DNA from: Armatimonadota bacterium
GTDB taxonomy: Bacteria > Bacteroidota > Ignavibacteria > OLB7
Assembly (NCBI GenBank): GCA_020850315.1
Contig: JADZEY010000087.1
Location: 16,136 to 80,135, forward strand
Direction of reading: 5' to 3'
Length of the DNA stretch: 64,000 nucleotides
The notes beneath the pieces are model-generated. The model saw only the letters and a list, made by a program, of their open reading frames with translations. It was not told the DNA's origin and ran no database searches. Positions 36,764 to 44,871 of this stretch are shown here, in pieces; the stretch's first letter is position 1; each line of letters begins with the position of its first letter. Position numbers and translations under genes: made by a program.

Positions 36764-39139
36764 ATGCTACCCTTGCGATTCTTCTACTGCTTGTTGCTGG
36801 TCTGCTTGGCAGCAACTTCCCCTCTACTTCTGGCACAGCCCAGCGGCAGCGCAAAACCAAACGAAGTCCACACCCTTCGCACCCTTGTTGACAGCTTCCG
36901 CATGGACCCAACCCGCATTGCCGATGTCTCCGGAATGATCCTGCAACGTGAGGTCGGTTCCTTCTCGTTCGAGCAAGGGACACTCTATTTCTGCACCTCG
37001 CTGAAAGGGACTATCGGTGCGGCACTGTTTGTGGGGCAGGGTGAGTTCATCTTTGCGCCACCCACCACAGTGGAGAAAGGGCAGTTGAAACGATTTTTTG
37101 GCCAGGAGATGATGCAGCAACCGTTCACTTCGGTGCTGATGGTGTTCAGCGATTCCACCATGCAGGAGATCAGCCCTGGGCTGACGTTCCGGCAGGGGAC
37201 TATCCCCGACGATGTTGCCAAAACATTCCAAGCATCGCACCGGTGGTTGTTTGCCAGCGCAGGCTACACCTTCAACTACGAGTGCTTGAAGCTGCTGACC
37301 GCCAGCAAACCGAAGGAGATGTTTGTTGCCTGCGTCAACCCGCCAAAGCAACGCCCGGTGGTTTTTGCGGTAAACCCGTTCGAGGATGAGGAGGTGATGC
37401 TGTTCCGAAGCGATGACAACCCAAGTTTGGGTGGAAAATTTTTAGAAGTGGTCAACCAATTCCACACTCTGCGCGAGTACGAGGAAGGGGTTCGGCTACT
37501 TTCCGAGCATGATGAGTTAGCCGTTGACTCCTGCGTGGTTGATTGCCGTTTCCAGGATGACCTTGCCGTGCAGGTGGCTTCCAAGCTCAGTTTCCGCGTG
37601 CTGCATCCCAACCAGAAGTGGCTGACGTTCGAACTGTTCCCGGGCCTAAGTGTGGACTCGGTGCTGTGGGGCGATGGCAGCCCTGCCGATTTTTACTGGA
37701 ACAATGAAGGAAATCTGTGGGTGCGGAACACACCAAACCCTGCGGTTGGCGCGGCGATTCCCGTCCGTATCCACTACCACGGCAAATTGATTGCTCGCCA
37801 GCAGGATTGGTTCATCCCCCTCTCCTCCATTGGTTGGTATCCGCAGCATGGCTACAAGCAGAAATCCTACTTCGATCTCACGTTCCACTATCCATCCAAC
37901 TATCTTCTTGCAAGCGTTGGGGAGCGGGTGATGAATCAGGAGAGCAATGATATCACCACCACCCGTTGGATTCCAGGCGGCCCGATACGGAATGCCTCGT
38001 TCAATATTGGGTTGTTCAAGGAGTACGACATCAAGATGGACAACCTGCCACCGATTACCATTCTGATGTCTAGATCGGGACACAAGGATGCCGCAGCGCA
38101 GTTGATCCAGCAAGGCTACACGCTGGGGTCTAATATGCACGAGCAAGTGGCCGAGGATGTTGGGAATAGCTTCCTGATGTTCACGCGGGTGTTCGGCGAG
38201 CTTCCGGTGAAGCGATTCTACGCCACCGAGATCTACGATTCGCACGGGGAGGCCTTCCCCGGGATGCTGCACCTTGCTTGGACTACTTTTTTGCGGAACG
38301 AGGAGGAAGGGTTCGATCATATTTTCCGCGCCCACGAAGTTGCCCACCAGTGGTGGGGAATCGGCGTTGATTTTGCCAGCTACCACGACCAATGGTTAAG
38401 CGAAGGTTTTGCTGAATACTCTGGGCTGATCTATTTGCAAGCGGCACTAAAGGACAAGGATCTGTTCTTAAGCTGGATGAAAAAATTCCGCAAGCAACTG
38501 ATGGGGAACCGGAAATCAATGTTCGGGAAGGGGACCGAAGGCGGGCCAATCTGGCTGGGGTATCGGACACAATCCAGCCTTACCGAAGGGGACTACGACC
38601 TTATTATCTACCTGAAAGGTGCGTGGATTCTGCACATGATTCGCAACCTTGTGATGGATCCGATGACCATGAAAGATGACAAGTTCATGGCCATCATTCG
38701 CGATTTCTTCCAAAGCTACGTTGGCAAAGAAGCCACCACCGAGGACTTCCAACGGGTTGTAGAAAAGCATGTTGGAGTTGACATGAATTGGTTTTTCCAG
38801 CAGTGGGTGTATGGCACCGAAATCCCCACCTATCGTTTTGCCTACACGGTTTCCGACACCGTGATCAACGAGCCGGACGCGCCCAACAAGAAGATGTACA
38901 AAATCCGCTGCCACATTCGGGCAAAGGATGTTAGCCCAACTTTCAAGATGTACGTGCCGATTCGGGTGACGTTCGATAAGGAGCGGGTGATACGAACCCG
39001 AATGGCTGTGCAAGGTGAGGTTACGGAAATCGAGCTGCCGCTGCTTCCAGAAAAACCGGAGGAGGTGATCCTGAACGATCTGGAATCGGTGCTTTGCGAA
39101 GTGGAGGCGATTGACTGGGATGAGCGGATGGAGAAGTAA
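36764..39139 (+). CDS. M1 family metallopeptidase
   Basis: 791 residues from the ATG at 36764, which opens a signal peptide (LRFFYCLLLVCLAATSPLLLAQ). The frame is open upstream to 36608, but that part reads as non-coding. The gluzincin site is complete: HEVAH (524-528) and Glu547, 19 residues on (HDQWLSEGFAEYSG). GEAFPGMLHLAW near 496 occupies the place of the GAMEN substrate loop in an altered form, so aminopeptidase specificity is uncertain. The N-terminal ~300 residues are not the usual M1 beta-saddle and may be lineage-specific. The protein is probably periplasmic or exported. Confidence 0.85.
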   Translation: MLPLRFFYCLLLVCLAATSPLLLAQPSGSAKPNEVHTLRTLVDSFRMDPTRIADVSGMILQREVGSFSFEQGTLYFCTSLKGTIGAALFVGQGEFIFAPPTTVEKGQLKRFFGQEMMQQPFTSVLMVFSDSTMQEISPGLTFRQGTIPDDVAKTFQASHRWLFASAGYTFNYECLKLLTASKPKEMFVACVNPPKQRPVVFAVNPFEDEEVMLFRSDDNPSLGGKFLEVVNQFHTLREYEEGVRLLSEHDELAVDSCVVDCRFQDDLAVQVASKLSFRVLHPNQKWLTFELFPGLSVDSVLWGDGSPADFYWNNEGNLWVRNTPNPAVGAAIPVRIHYHGKLIARQQDWFIPLSSIGWYPQHGYKQKSYFDLTFHYPSNYLLASVGERVMNQESNDITTTRWIPGGPIRNASFNIGLFKEYDIKMDNLPPITILMSRSGHKDAAAQLIQQGYTLGSNMHEQVAEDVGNSFLMFTRVFGELPVKRFYATEIYDSHGEAFPGMLHLAWTTFLRNEEEGFDHIFRAHEVAHQWWGIGVDFASYHDQWLSEGFAEYSGLIYLQAALKDKDLFLSWMKKFRKQLMGNRKSMFGKGTEGGPIWLGYRTQSSLTEGDYDLIIYLKGAWILHMIRNLVMDPMTMKDDKFMAIIRDFFQSYVGKEATTEDFQRVVEKHVGVDMNWFFQQWVYGTEIPTYRFAYTVSDTVINEPDAPNKKMYKIRCHIRAKDVSPTFKMYVPIRVTFDKERVIRTRMAVQGEVTEIELPLLPEKPEEVILNDLESVLCEVEAIDWDERMEK

Positions 39140-39246
39140 GCGCACGCGGGAAACGGCCTTGTAAAATTATTTTTTACACCCCCTTGTGCTTCCACGTTGA
39201 TGGGGCTATATTGCTCCCCGTAATTGTGCTGCGCCGGGGGTACTGT
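39140..39246. other. Gap after the M1 peptidase gene
   Basis: Contains an AT-rich inverted repeat, TGTAAAA...TTTTACA (about 39160-39178), and no gene. A promoter for the following leader must lie here, but no clear box was found. Confidence 0.4.
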
Positions 39247-39299
39247 CAGGGAGGCTTCGGGCGCGAATCATGGTTCCCTGCAAACAAGGAGGTGATCCC

Positions 39300-39344
39300 A
39301 TGTCTGATAGTAGTATGACGTGGGCCTCCTTCCTGAATCGCTAG
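39300..39344 (+). CDS. 14-residue leader peptide candidate
   Basis: ATG at 39300, sequence MSDSSMTWASFLNR, stop TAG at 39342-39344. The core Shine-Dalgarno AGGAGG lies 7 nt upstream, within a 13-nt match to the 16S 3' end, which is much longer than needed. The ORF ends before a hairpin and a terminator. It may be a leader peptide or a chance ORF behind a ribosome-binding RNA element. Confidence 0.4.
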   Translation: MSDSSMTWASFLNR

Positions 39345-39378
39345 CACCGTTTTCAGGAGGAAGCTGCTACGGAATTCG

Positions 39379-39420
39379 AAGCCCCGTTCGGCAATGCCGG
39401 GCGGGGCTTTGTGTTGTTTT
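39379..39420 (+). terminator. Terminator closing the leader
   Basis: AAGCCCCG (39379-39386) pairs with CGGGGCTT (39402-39409), with inner CGGC/GCCG. TTGTGTTGTTTT follows. It lies between the small ORF and ksgA. Confidence 0.8.
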
Positions 39421-39482
39421 GGTAGTGCAGGTTTTGCGGCGCACCTCCCTTTGCTCAATGTGCTATTTTGCCCCAAAGCATT

Positions 39483-40304
39483 ATGGAACGGATACTCCCC
39501 AAAAAATCTCTTGGCCAACATTTTCTGACCGACCGGAACATTGCCGAAAAAATCGTGCGTGGGTTCGACCCGAAGCCAGGCGACGTTGTGGTGGAGATTG
39601 GCCCCGGCGAAGGCGCGCTGACCGGTCTGCTTTGCCAGCAAGGATGCCGCCTGATTGCGGTGGAATTAGACCCCCGCGCTGCCGCCCGAATCCGAGCAGA
39701 GTATCAGGGGAACGTGGAAGTGATTGAGCAAGATTTCCTGACGGTTGACCTTGCGCAGATTGCTTCCCGCAGTGGCGTTGAACAGCTGCGTGTGATTGGG
39801 AATATCCCCTACTACATCACCAGCCCCATCCTGTTCCACCTGATTGATGCCGGTGCCACGGTTAGCGATGCCACGTTAATGATGCAGCTTGAAGTGGCCG
39901 AGCGGCTGGTGGCGCGGCCACGCACAAAGGAGTATGGAATCCTTGCCGTGGCACTACAAACCCACGCTGAAGTGAGGAAGCTGTTCAATGTTGGCCCACG
40001 CTGTTTCCACCCGCCGCCGAACGTGAACTCGGCAGTGGTGGGATTGCAGTTTACCAAGCGGCCTGAGCTTGAAGGCATTGCAAAACAGCACCGGCAGATT
40101 GTTCGCGCAGCGTTTGGCCAGCGGCGCAAAACATTGCGCAACTCGTTAGCCCAATTGATCGGAAATCCAGAGCATCGTGAAGAGCTTCTCAGAACCGCAG
40201 GAATCGGCCCCCAACAACGGGCCGAAGAACTTAGCATCGAAGACTTCCTTCGCCTCGCCCGCGTATTCGCGCAGGCGGCGGCGGGTGGTGGCGGGAAATC
40301 GTGA
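39483..40304 (+). CDS. rsmA: 16S rRNA (adenine1518/1519-N6)-dimethyltransferase KsgA
   Basis: 273 residues from the ATG at 39483 (an ATG at 39468 is also in frame). KsgA/RsmA dimethylates two adjacent adenosines in helix 45 near the 16S rRNA 3' end. The N-terminus PKKSLGQHFL is diagnostic. SAM motif I is VEIGPGEGALT (37-47), acidic motif VELDPRAA (60-67), catalytic NIPYYI (107-112), and RCFHPPPNVNSAVV follows in the family position. The C-terminal helical domain ends at the usual length. The PAP2 gene overlaps its 3' end. Confidence 0.96.
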   Translation: MERILPKKSLGQHFLTDRNIAEKIVRGFDPKPGDVVVEIGPGEGALTGLLCQQGCRLIAVELDPRAAARIRAEYQGNVEVIEQDFLTVDLAQIASRSGVEQLRVIGNIPYYITSPILFHLIDAGATVSDATLMMQLEVAERLVARPRTKEYGILAVALQTHAEVRKLFNVGPRCFHPPPNVNSAVVGLQFTKRPELEGIAKQHRQIVRAAFGQRRKTLRNSLAQLIGNPEHREELLRTAGIGPQQRAEELSIEDFLRLARVFAQAAAGGGGKS

Positions 40305-41241
40305 GCGGGAGAATCTGTGGGGGGCGTTGCGCCACGCGCTGTGGAGCACGGAGTACATGACGTTGTTCATGCTACTGGTTTATACTGTTCTCTGCCTGAT
40401 CTTTCTTTCCAGGGTTACATCTCCATTTGCAATCCTGCAGCTGAACCTTCTGGTTGCAGTGGCAACGGTTGCTATTCCACTTTGGTACGACCAGACGGGT
40501 GGGCGGCTGGCGCACATCTTCCGTTCGTTCTACGTGCTGCCAATCGGCTACATGTTTTATGCCCAAATCCACAACTACATTCCACTGGTTCACCCCGTGA
40601 ACTACGATGATGTTTTGGCGGCCTGGGATCACGCCTTGTTTGGGGTGAATCCAACCGAATGGATACACCGCTTTGCCAACCCATTCCTGACAGAGTACTT
40701 GCAGGTGTGGTATAACTTCTTTCAGTTGATGTTGGTGTTCCCGGCGGTTGGTTTTTATCGCCAAAACCGGATGCGGGAGTTCCGTGTGTATTCGATGGTG
40801 CTGCTGTTCGGGTTCTTCGTAAGCTACCTGTGCTATTTCGCGATGCCAGCGATTGGACCACGGTTCCAAATCCATGATTTCTATTCTATTGACCGCGAGC
40901 TTCCGGGGATTGTGCTAACCGAGCCGTTCCGTGCTTTTATCAATGCGGGGAACAACATCACCCCCGCAATGACCGATCCCTACGCCGTTGTCAACCGCGA
41001 CTGTATGCCAAGCGGCCACACGATGATGTCGGTGCTGGGGATATTAATGGCGTGGCGGCTTCGTTCGCGCTGGCGTTGGTTTGTCACCGTTGGTGGGGTT
41101 AGCGTGGTGGTCTCCACCATCTATCTTCGCTACCATTACATGGTGGATATGATGGCCGGAACCGCGCTTGCCTTCCTTGTTTTCTGGACTTATCCCTGGG
41201 TTGTGAAGTTGTGGGAGGAGCGATGGAAAGTGAGGGTGTAG
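40285..41241 (+). CDS. PAP2-family membrane phosphatase / phosphotransferase
   Basis: About 318 residues from GTG 40285; an ATG at 40177 would overlap ksgA by 128 bp, and an ATG at 40357 is possible. Six or so membrane helices. PAP2 motifs are CMPSGHTMMS (C2) and RYHYMVDMMAG (C3); the C1 KxxxxxxRP motif is not clear. The length, topology and late position of the motifs resemble the Aur1/inositol-phosphotransferase-like branch. That branch transfers phosphorylated head groups between lipids, so a role in lipid head-group exchange or recycling is inferred. The 20-bp overlap with ksgA implies translational coupling. Confidence 0.8.
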   Translation: MVAGNRERENLWGALRHALWSTEYMTLFMLLVYTVLCLIFLSRVTSPFAILQLNLLVAVATVAIPLWYDQTGGRLAHIFRSFYVLPIGYMFYAQIHNYIPLVHPVNYDDVLAAWDHALFGVNPTEWIHRFANPFLTEYLQVWYNFFQLMLVFPAVGFYRQNRMREFRVYSMVLLFGFFVSYLCYFAMPAIGPRFQIHDFYSIDRELPGIVLTEPFRAFINAGNNITPAMTDPYAVVNRDCMPSGHTMMSVLGILMAWRLRSRWRWFVTVGGVSVVVSTIYLRYHYMVDMMAGTALAFLVFWTYPWVVKLWEERWKVRV

Positions 41242-41265
41242 CCGATTGACGCGGGCGAAATCAGC

Positions 41266-41337
41266 AGTAAAAACAATGCCCTTCGGATTGTTGAACATCC
41301 GAAGGGCATTCTTTATTTTTTCAGCCTGTTGTAGGCT
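41266..41337. terminator. Bidirectional terminator between PAP2 and rhodanese genes
   Basis: TGCCCTTCGGAT (41277-41288) and ATCCGAAGGGCA (41297-41308) form a perfect 12-bp stem. The plus strand continues CTTTATTTTTT, the minus strand TTGTTTTT, so both convergent genes can use it. A second small stem AGCCT/AGGCT (41323-41337) precedes another T run on the plus strand. Confidence 0.88.
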
Positions 41338-41345
41338 TTATTTTT

Positions 41346-41792
41346 TTAGCTGTTGCTGCTCCAGTCGGCCCAACCACCTTTATAGACCATCACGTTGGTG
41401 TAGCCTTGCTCCACAGCTTTCTTGGCTGCCTTTCCTGCGGCTGGGCAGCGGACGCCGCCGCAATAGAAGACCAGTGCGGAGTTCTTATCAGCCGGAAGCT
41501 GAAGCGATGCAAAGTTTACTGCACCATCAATGTGGCCAGCGGCATAGCTGTCGGCATCGCGGGCATCCACCACTGTTGTGGCGTTGGCTTTCAGCATTGC
41601 GGTCAGATCATCCTTTGTGATCTCTTTGATCTGGCCAATGGATGGTTGCTGTTGGTTCATTTTCTTTTTTGCGCAGCAGGATCCGGCTTTTTCTGCATCG
41701 GAGCAGGATTTCTCCCCTTGCTGGGCGTGTACGCTTTGTGCGCCAACGAACATCGCTGCCGCAGTTGCCATCATTACAAGTCGTTTGAGCAT
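41346..41792 (-). CDS. Exported rhodanese-like protein
   Basis: 148 residues from the ATG at 41792 with ribosome binding site GGAGAAC. Signal peptide RLVMMATAAAMFVGAQSVHAQ. A short Cys/Lys-rich segment follows (KSCSDAEKAGSCCAKKK). The rhodanese domain covers the last ~90 residues: VVDARDADSYAAGHIDGAVN and the active loop YCGGVRCPAAGKAAKKA, in which the first Cys is the persulfide-forming residue. A periplasmic sulfur-transfer or thiol role is likely. The Cys cluster before the domain could hold metal or thiol groups. Confidence 0.88.
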   Translation of the reverse strand: MLKRLVMMATAAAMFVGAQSVHAQQGEKSCSDAEKAGSCCAKKKMNQQQPSIGQIKEITKDDLTAMLKANATTVVDARDADSYAAGHIDGAVNFASLQLPADKNSALVFYCGGVRCPAAGKAAKKAVEQGYTNVMVYKGGWADWSSNS

Positions 41793-41804
41793 CGGAGTGT
41801 TCTC

Positions 41805-41812
41805 CAAAGTTA
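41805..41812 (-). promoter_or_regulatory. Candidate -7 box of the rhodanese gene
   Basis: Minus-strand TAACTTTG (TAnnTTTG), followed at once by GGAGAAC, the ribosome binding site. A similar arrangement, AACTAATTTTTCGGAGAAC, precedes the TPR gene at 34115, so the pattern recurs. Confidence 0.4.
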
Positions 41813-41883
41813 GTTAAGGTTATGAATGAGTTGTTGTGTTGAACGGATAGCTGTTGGCTGTTATTGTGAGAATCGGGAAGAAA

Positions 41884-42168
41884 TTATAACTCAACCGCAG
41901 TGTTCAGTGCGATTTCCTCCAGAACGCCGCTGGCTTTCAGGCACTCTGCCATCTCACCTTCATACACACAAGCCAATCCGCGCGTATGAACCTCGTGGGC
42001 GTATTCTTCGGCCTGGATAGATGAGCAGTGTACCGCCTTTATCAGTTGCGAAATAACTTCATCGAACGTGTGGATCTGATCGTTGTAAAGGATCACTTTG
42101 GCGGGAAGCAGGATTTCCACATCATCCATCAGGAGCGTTTCGGTATCCGGCGAACCTAACGCGGTCAT
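41884..42168 (-). CDS. clpS: ATP-dependent Clp protease adaptor ClpS
   Basis: 94 residues from the ATG at 42168, with GGGGGG 8 nt upstream, the normal ClpS length; the frame is open to 42330. ClpS delivers N-degron substrates to ClpA/ClpC. The core matches well: AKVILYNDQIHTFDEVISQLIKAVHCSSIQAEEYAHEVHTRGLACVYEGEMAECLKASGVLEEIAL. LYNDQIHTFDEV is the substrate-binding Asn-Asp segment, and the paired Cys/His pattern is usual. clpA is not nearby. Single-gene unit. Confidence 0.9.
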   Translation of the reverse strand: MTALGSPDTETLLMDDVEILLPAKVILYNDQIHTFDEVISQLIKAVHCSSIQAEEYAHEVHTRGLACVYEGEMAECLKASGVLEEIALNTAVEL

Positions 42169-42353
42169 GCTGAAATCCCCCCCTGCTATTCCAATCGGAG
42201 CCACAAAATTGCTTCCCATAAACGCGCGGCGCATGCTCTGGATAATGCCGCGTGATACTGTTTTCATTCTGCCAAACATTGCGCTGGTCTGTGTTGAGTA
42301 TTGCCAGTTAGTTGCGGCAAAAATATGCAATTAGAGGAATCCAGTTACCAGTA

Positions 42354-42382
42354 GGCCACCCTCAGTTAGGAAAAAGGTGGCC
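42354..42382 (-). terminator. Stem-loop between clpS and the dehydrogenase gene
   Basis: GGCCACC (42354-42360) and GGTGGCC (42376-42382) enclose a 15-nt loop with an AAAAA run. It follows the leftward dehydrogenase gene by 34 nt. No U-tract follows on the minus strand, so termination is only probable. Confidence 0.45.
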
Positions 42383-42415
42383 ACCCCTGAATCCTTTGCA
42401 CGCCCTTCCATCGCC

Positions 42416-43720
42416 TTACTTACTGAAGGCGTAGATAACGCCGTTTACGTCGTCGGTAACGTAGAACGTATTTCCATCGTTGGAAATTGCAATGCCCACT
42501 GGGCGGGCCCAAATTGTTCCGTCGGCCTCGCGGAAGCCAGTTACTACGTCGGCTTGCACTGCTCCTGTTCCGTCGTTGTTTGCGCGCAGGCGCATCACTT
42601 TGCAGCCTTCGGTTGTGCCGGAGATTTTCCGTTCGCCGTAGCTGGTCATTAGCAAGGCGTTGCGCCAGTCGGCACCGAACGTTGTGCCAGTGTAGAAGGC
42701 CATATCGGTGATCTCAAGGTGCGCTTGCAGTTCGGCCACCGGGGTTGTTAGGCCGCTTGTGTGGGATTTATCCTCAACGCGATCTGGGTCAACAAGGTTT
42801 TGCGAATAGAGTTTTGGCCAACCGTAATGCTTGTTCGGTTTCAGGATATTCAGCTCTTCCGGCGGGTTGTCAAGCGACATGTAGTCGGTCCCGTTATCAA
42901 TTCCCCACATCTCTCCGGTTTCTGGGTGAACAGCCATTGCCACCGTGTTCCGCAATCCACGAATTGCCGTGACAGGAAGGTCCCCTTTTTTGTCGTTCAT
43001 CCGGAGCACAACCGCGCTGGATAGATCATCTTCCGGCGTGTTGTTTGTGGTGGAGGTGACGGAGATATAGATTTTTTTATCGGCTGGCATCCAACGGATT
43101 GTGCGGGTGTAGTGGTAGCCGCCATCGGTGATTTTATCGGTCAGCATAGTGGAGGTTCCCGTCACCGCAGTCGGCGTGGCAAAGTCAAATCGGAACACCC
43201 GATTTTCATCACAGTAGTACAGCACTCCTTGGTGAAAATCAAGGCCAAAGGGGGAGCTTAATCCGTCGGCAATCATGGTCTTTGTGCCGTCGGGTGATAG
43301 CGCCATAACCTTGCCGCCGTCCATATCACTGTAGAAGAGCGTTCCATCATCCCGCAGCACAATGTCCGCTGGGCGGCCAAGATCGTAGGCATACACCCGC
43401 GCTTTGAAGCCTGGCGGAACCATTAAGGTTCGGGGTTTATCGAACGGCGCAGTGGTTAGCCCTGACGGAACCTCTACTGGAGTCTCGCGCAACCCTATCA
43501 TCTCCACCGGGGTCAGCTTCACGATGCCGTTGATGCTGTCTTGTGGGTTTTGCACTGTGGTGCGCGTGATCCCGCCAGCAACCGTGTCGCGGCGGATTGC
43601 GGGGGTGTTTCGGTTTTGGTACAAAAACTGTGCAGCACCACCGCATCCTTCCAGCAGCCCGGCGGCCAGCAGGCAGGTAAGTGTAAGGATGGGAAAGAAG
43701 AATCGTGTGTGTACGGTCAT
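42416..43720 (-). CDS. Sorbosone/glucose dehydrogenase-like (PQQ-type propeller) lipoprotein
   Basis: 434 residues from the ATG at 43720; upstream in-frame ATGs at 43747 and 43879 look unused. Lipobox LLEGC. A six-bladed propeller of the GSDH/L-sorbosone dehydrogenase group begins at LMVPPGFKARVYAYDLGRPADIVLRDDGTLFYSDMDGGKV. Other family stretches are GLSSPFGLDFHQGVLYYCDENRVFRF, RTIRWMPADKKIYISV and LNILKPNKHYGWPK. These enzymes oxidise sugars at PQQ, but cofactor binding cannot be confirmed here and many relatives are of unknown activity. A G9 run lies in its 5' region. Confidence 0.82.
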   Translation of the reverse strand: MTVHTRFFFPILTLTCLLAAGLLEGCGGAAQFLYQNRNTPAIRRDTVAGGITRTTVQNPQDSINGIVKLTPVEMIGLRETPVEVPSGLTTAPFDKPRTLMVPPGFKARVYAYDLGRPADIVLRDDGTLFYSDMDGGKVMALSPDGTKTMIADGLSSPFGLDFHQGVLYYCDENRVFRFDFATPTAVTGTSTMLTDKITDGGYHYTRTIRWMPADKKIYISVTSTTNNTPEDDLSSAVVLRMNDKKGDLPVTAIRGLRNTVAMAVHPETGEMWGIDNGTDYMSLDNPPEELNILKPNKHYGWPKLYSQNLVDPDRVEDKSHTSGLTTPVAELQAHLEITDMAFYTGTTFGADWRNALLMTSYGERKISGTTEGCKVMRLRANNDGTGAVQADVVTGFREADGTIWARPVGIAISNDGNTFYVTDDVNGVIYAFSK

Positions 43721-43854
43721 GGTCAAGCGAAAAGCGAAGTTGAACATCCAGCAGTTGCAAAATCTACCACGGGAAGGATTGCAACGCTCCGTTGGCAGAA
43801 GCAGTAGCAGTGCGGTAGAGGGGGGCAATCTAACCGATTCCGGCGGGTTGGCAA

Positions 43855-43863
43855 GGGGGGGGG
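43855..43863. repeat. G9 homopolymer upstream of the dehydrogenase gene
   Basis: Nine G residues about 135 bp upstream of the start at 43720, in the likely promoter zone. Confidence 0.85.
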
Positions 43864-43941
43864 CAGAAGGGATGAACACCTATGCCGGATGCGTCACAGT
43901 TCGCTTTCTGCTCTCACCTTCCCTTCTTTCCAGAGGAAGAA

Positions 43942-44658
43942 TTACCCCCCCAACCCCCTTCCGTCATCGTTCCACTGGAACTCACCCAGGATTGCATCAA
44001 CCCGAAGGGGGAAGTTCTTCTCCCCTTTCTTCTGCACCACTACTACATAAAATGCTTTTGTGGTGGCATGAACGCTAAGGCAGGCATACCCTTCCGTTTC
44101 CTTTCCGGCAAAAGCGTAGGTTTCGGCCCCCCAGACGCAATGGGGAAATGGTTGCGGCGGTGCCGTCACCTTGAACTTGTACTGTTCGGCTAATCCATCC
44201 GAACCAAGCAGCGCTCCGGTTAAGTCCATCAGTGTGGTCGCCTCGTTCGGAACGTAGATTTCGGCCCACGAGCCACGATTGACTTTTCCCTTTGGGGCGT
44301 TGTAAATCCGTAGCCGCGTCCCCTTGGGGCTGGCAGTGTCCCGCTCGGCAACCATGTCTTCGGGAATGTACAGGCTGTACGGAATGTCCTTGTACATCAG
44401 CGTCATGGCAACGGTGATGGAACCATTGGCTGTTGCAATCGTCCCGCTTTTGGTGTCAGGCCGTCCGGGGTGCCACTCCCCCGGTTTCCCTGTCACAGTA
44501 TTGGAATTTCCTCCGTTTCCCTTGCCGGAATCGGTCTGGGTGCTGGCGGATATTTTTTGGGATGAAGGGGTGTTCTGTGGTGCGTCCTGCTTGCTGCACC
44601 CGGCAAAAAGCAGAACCATGGCCACGATTATTCTCAGGCTCATTCTGAAAGATGACAT
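43942..44658 (-). CDS. Lipoprotein of unknown function
   Basis: 238 residues from the ATG at 44658. Lipobox LLFAGC (Cys21), then a Ser/Asn/Gly-rich linker (about 25-75). The C-terminal domain includes TVAMTLMYKDIPYSLYIPEDM, RGSWAEIYVPNEATTLMDL, and a pair of Cys residues (HCVWGAETYAFAGKETEGYAC) that could form a disulfide. I recognise no family. The gene is upstream of the dehydrogenase lipoprotein on the same strand, but about 220 bp of poor coding quality separates them. Confidence 0.7.
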   Translation of the reverse strand: MSSFRMSLRIIVAMVLLFAGCSKQDAPQNTPSSQKISASTQTDSGKGNGGNSNTVTGKPGEWHPGRPDTKSGTIATANGSITVAMTLMYKDIPYSLYIPEDMVAERDTASPKGTRLRIYNAPKGKVNRGSWAEIYVPNEATTLMDLTGALLGSDGLAEQYKFKVTAPPQPFPHCVWGAETYAFAGKETEGYACLSVHATTKAFYVVVVQKKGEKNFPLRVDAILGEFQWNDDGRGLGG

Positions 44659-44749
44659 TGCTTGATTGGTTGGTTTGTTGCGCAAATTGCATATCGGCAC
44701 GGTAGTAATGCAAGTGCTGGGGAGGAACGGGGTATTTTGGAAGGGGGGG

Positions 44750-44805
44750 ATAGTTCACGCAAAGGCGCAACGTGAAGGGACGCAAAGAGCGCGAAGAAGA
44801 GGAAG
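44750..44805. repeat. Degenerate CGCAAAG-type intergenic repeat
   Basis: TTCACGCAAAGGCGCAACGTG and GGGACGCAAAGAGCGCGAAG are variants of the GCGCAAAG repeats scattered in many bacterial genomes. No gene or hairpin was found in this gap. Confidence 0.45.
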
Positions 44806-44871
44806 AAGGAGGAGAAGCAGTTGGCAGAGGTTTTTCTACATCACAAACTACGTTGATCCAAATAGAACACT

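Larger units (their letters stand above)
39247..39420 (+). promoter_or_regulatory. Structured leader with extended anti-16S sequence, upstream of ksgA
   Basis: CAGGGA (39247-39252) pairs with TCCCTG (39275-39280). Directly after comes AAGGAGGTGATCC (39286-39298), complementary to 13 nt of the conserved 16S rRNA 3' end, 1 bp before the ATG of a 14-codon ORF. AAGGAGG can pair with CCTCCTT (39325-39331) inside that ORF. CCTCCT can instead pair with AGGAGG (39355-39360). A terminator (39379-39420) follows. The arrangement looks like translation-coupled attenuation or an ncRNA. ksgA starts 63 bp beyond the terminator. Confidence 0.5.

Noticed and set aside
39464..39470. TATTTTG as the ksgA -7 box
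   Set aside because: One base short of TAnnTTTG and no TTTG at the right spacing.
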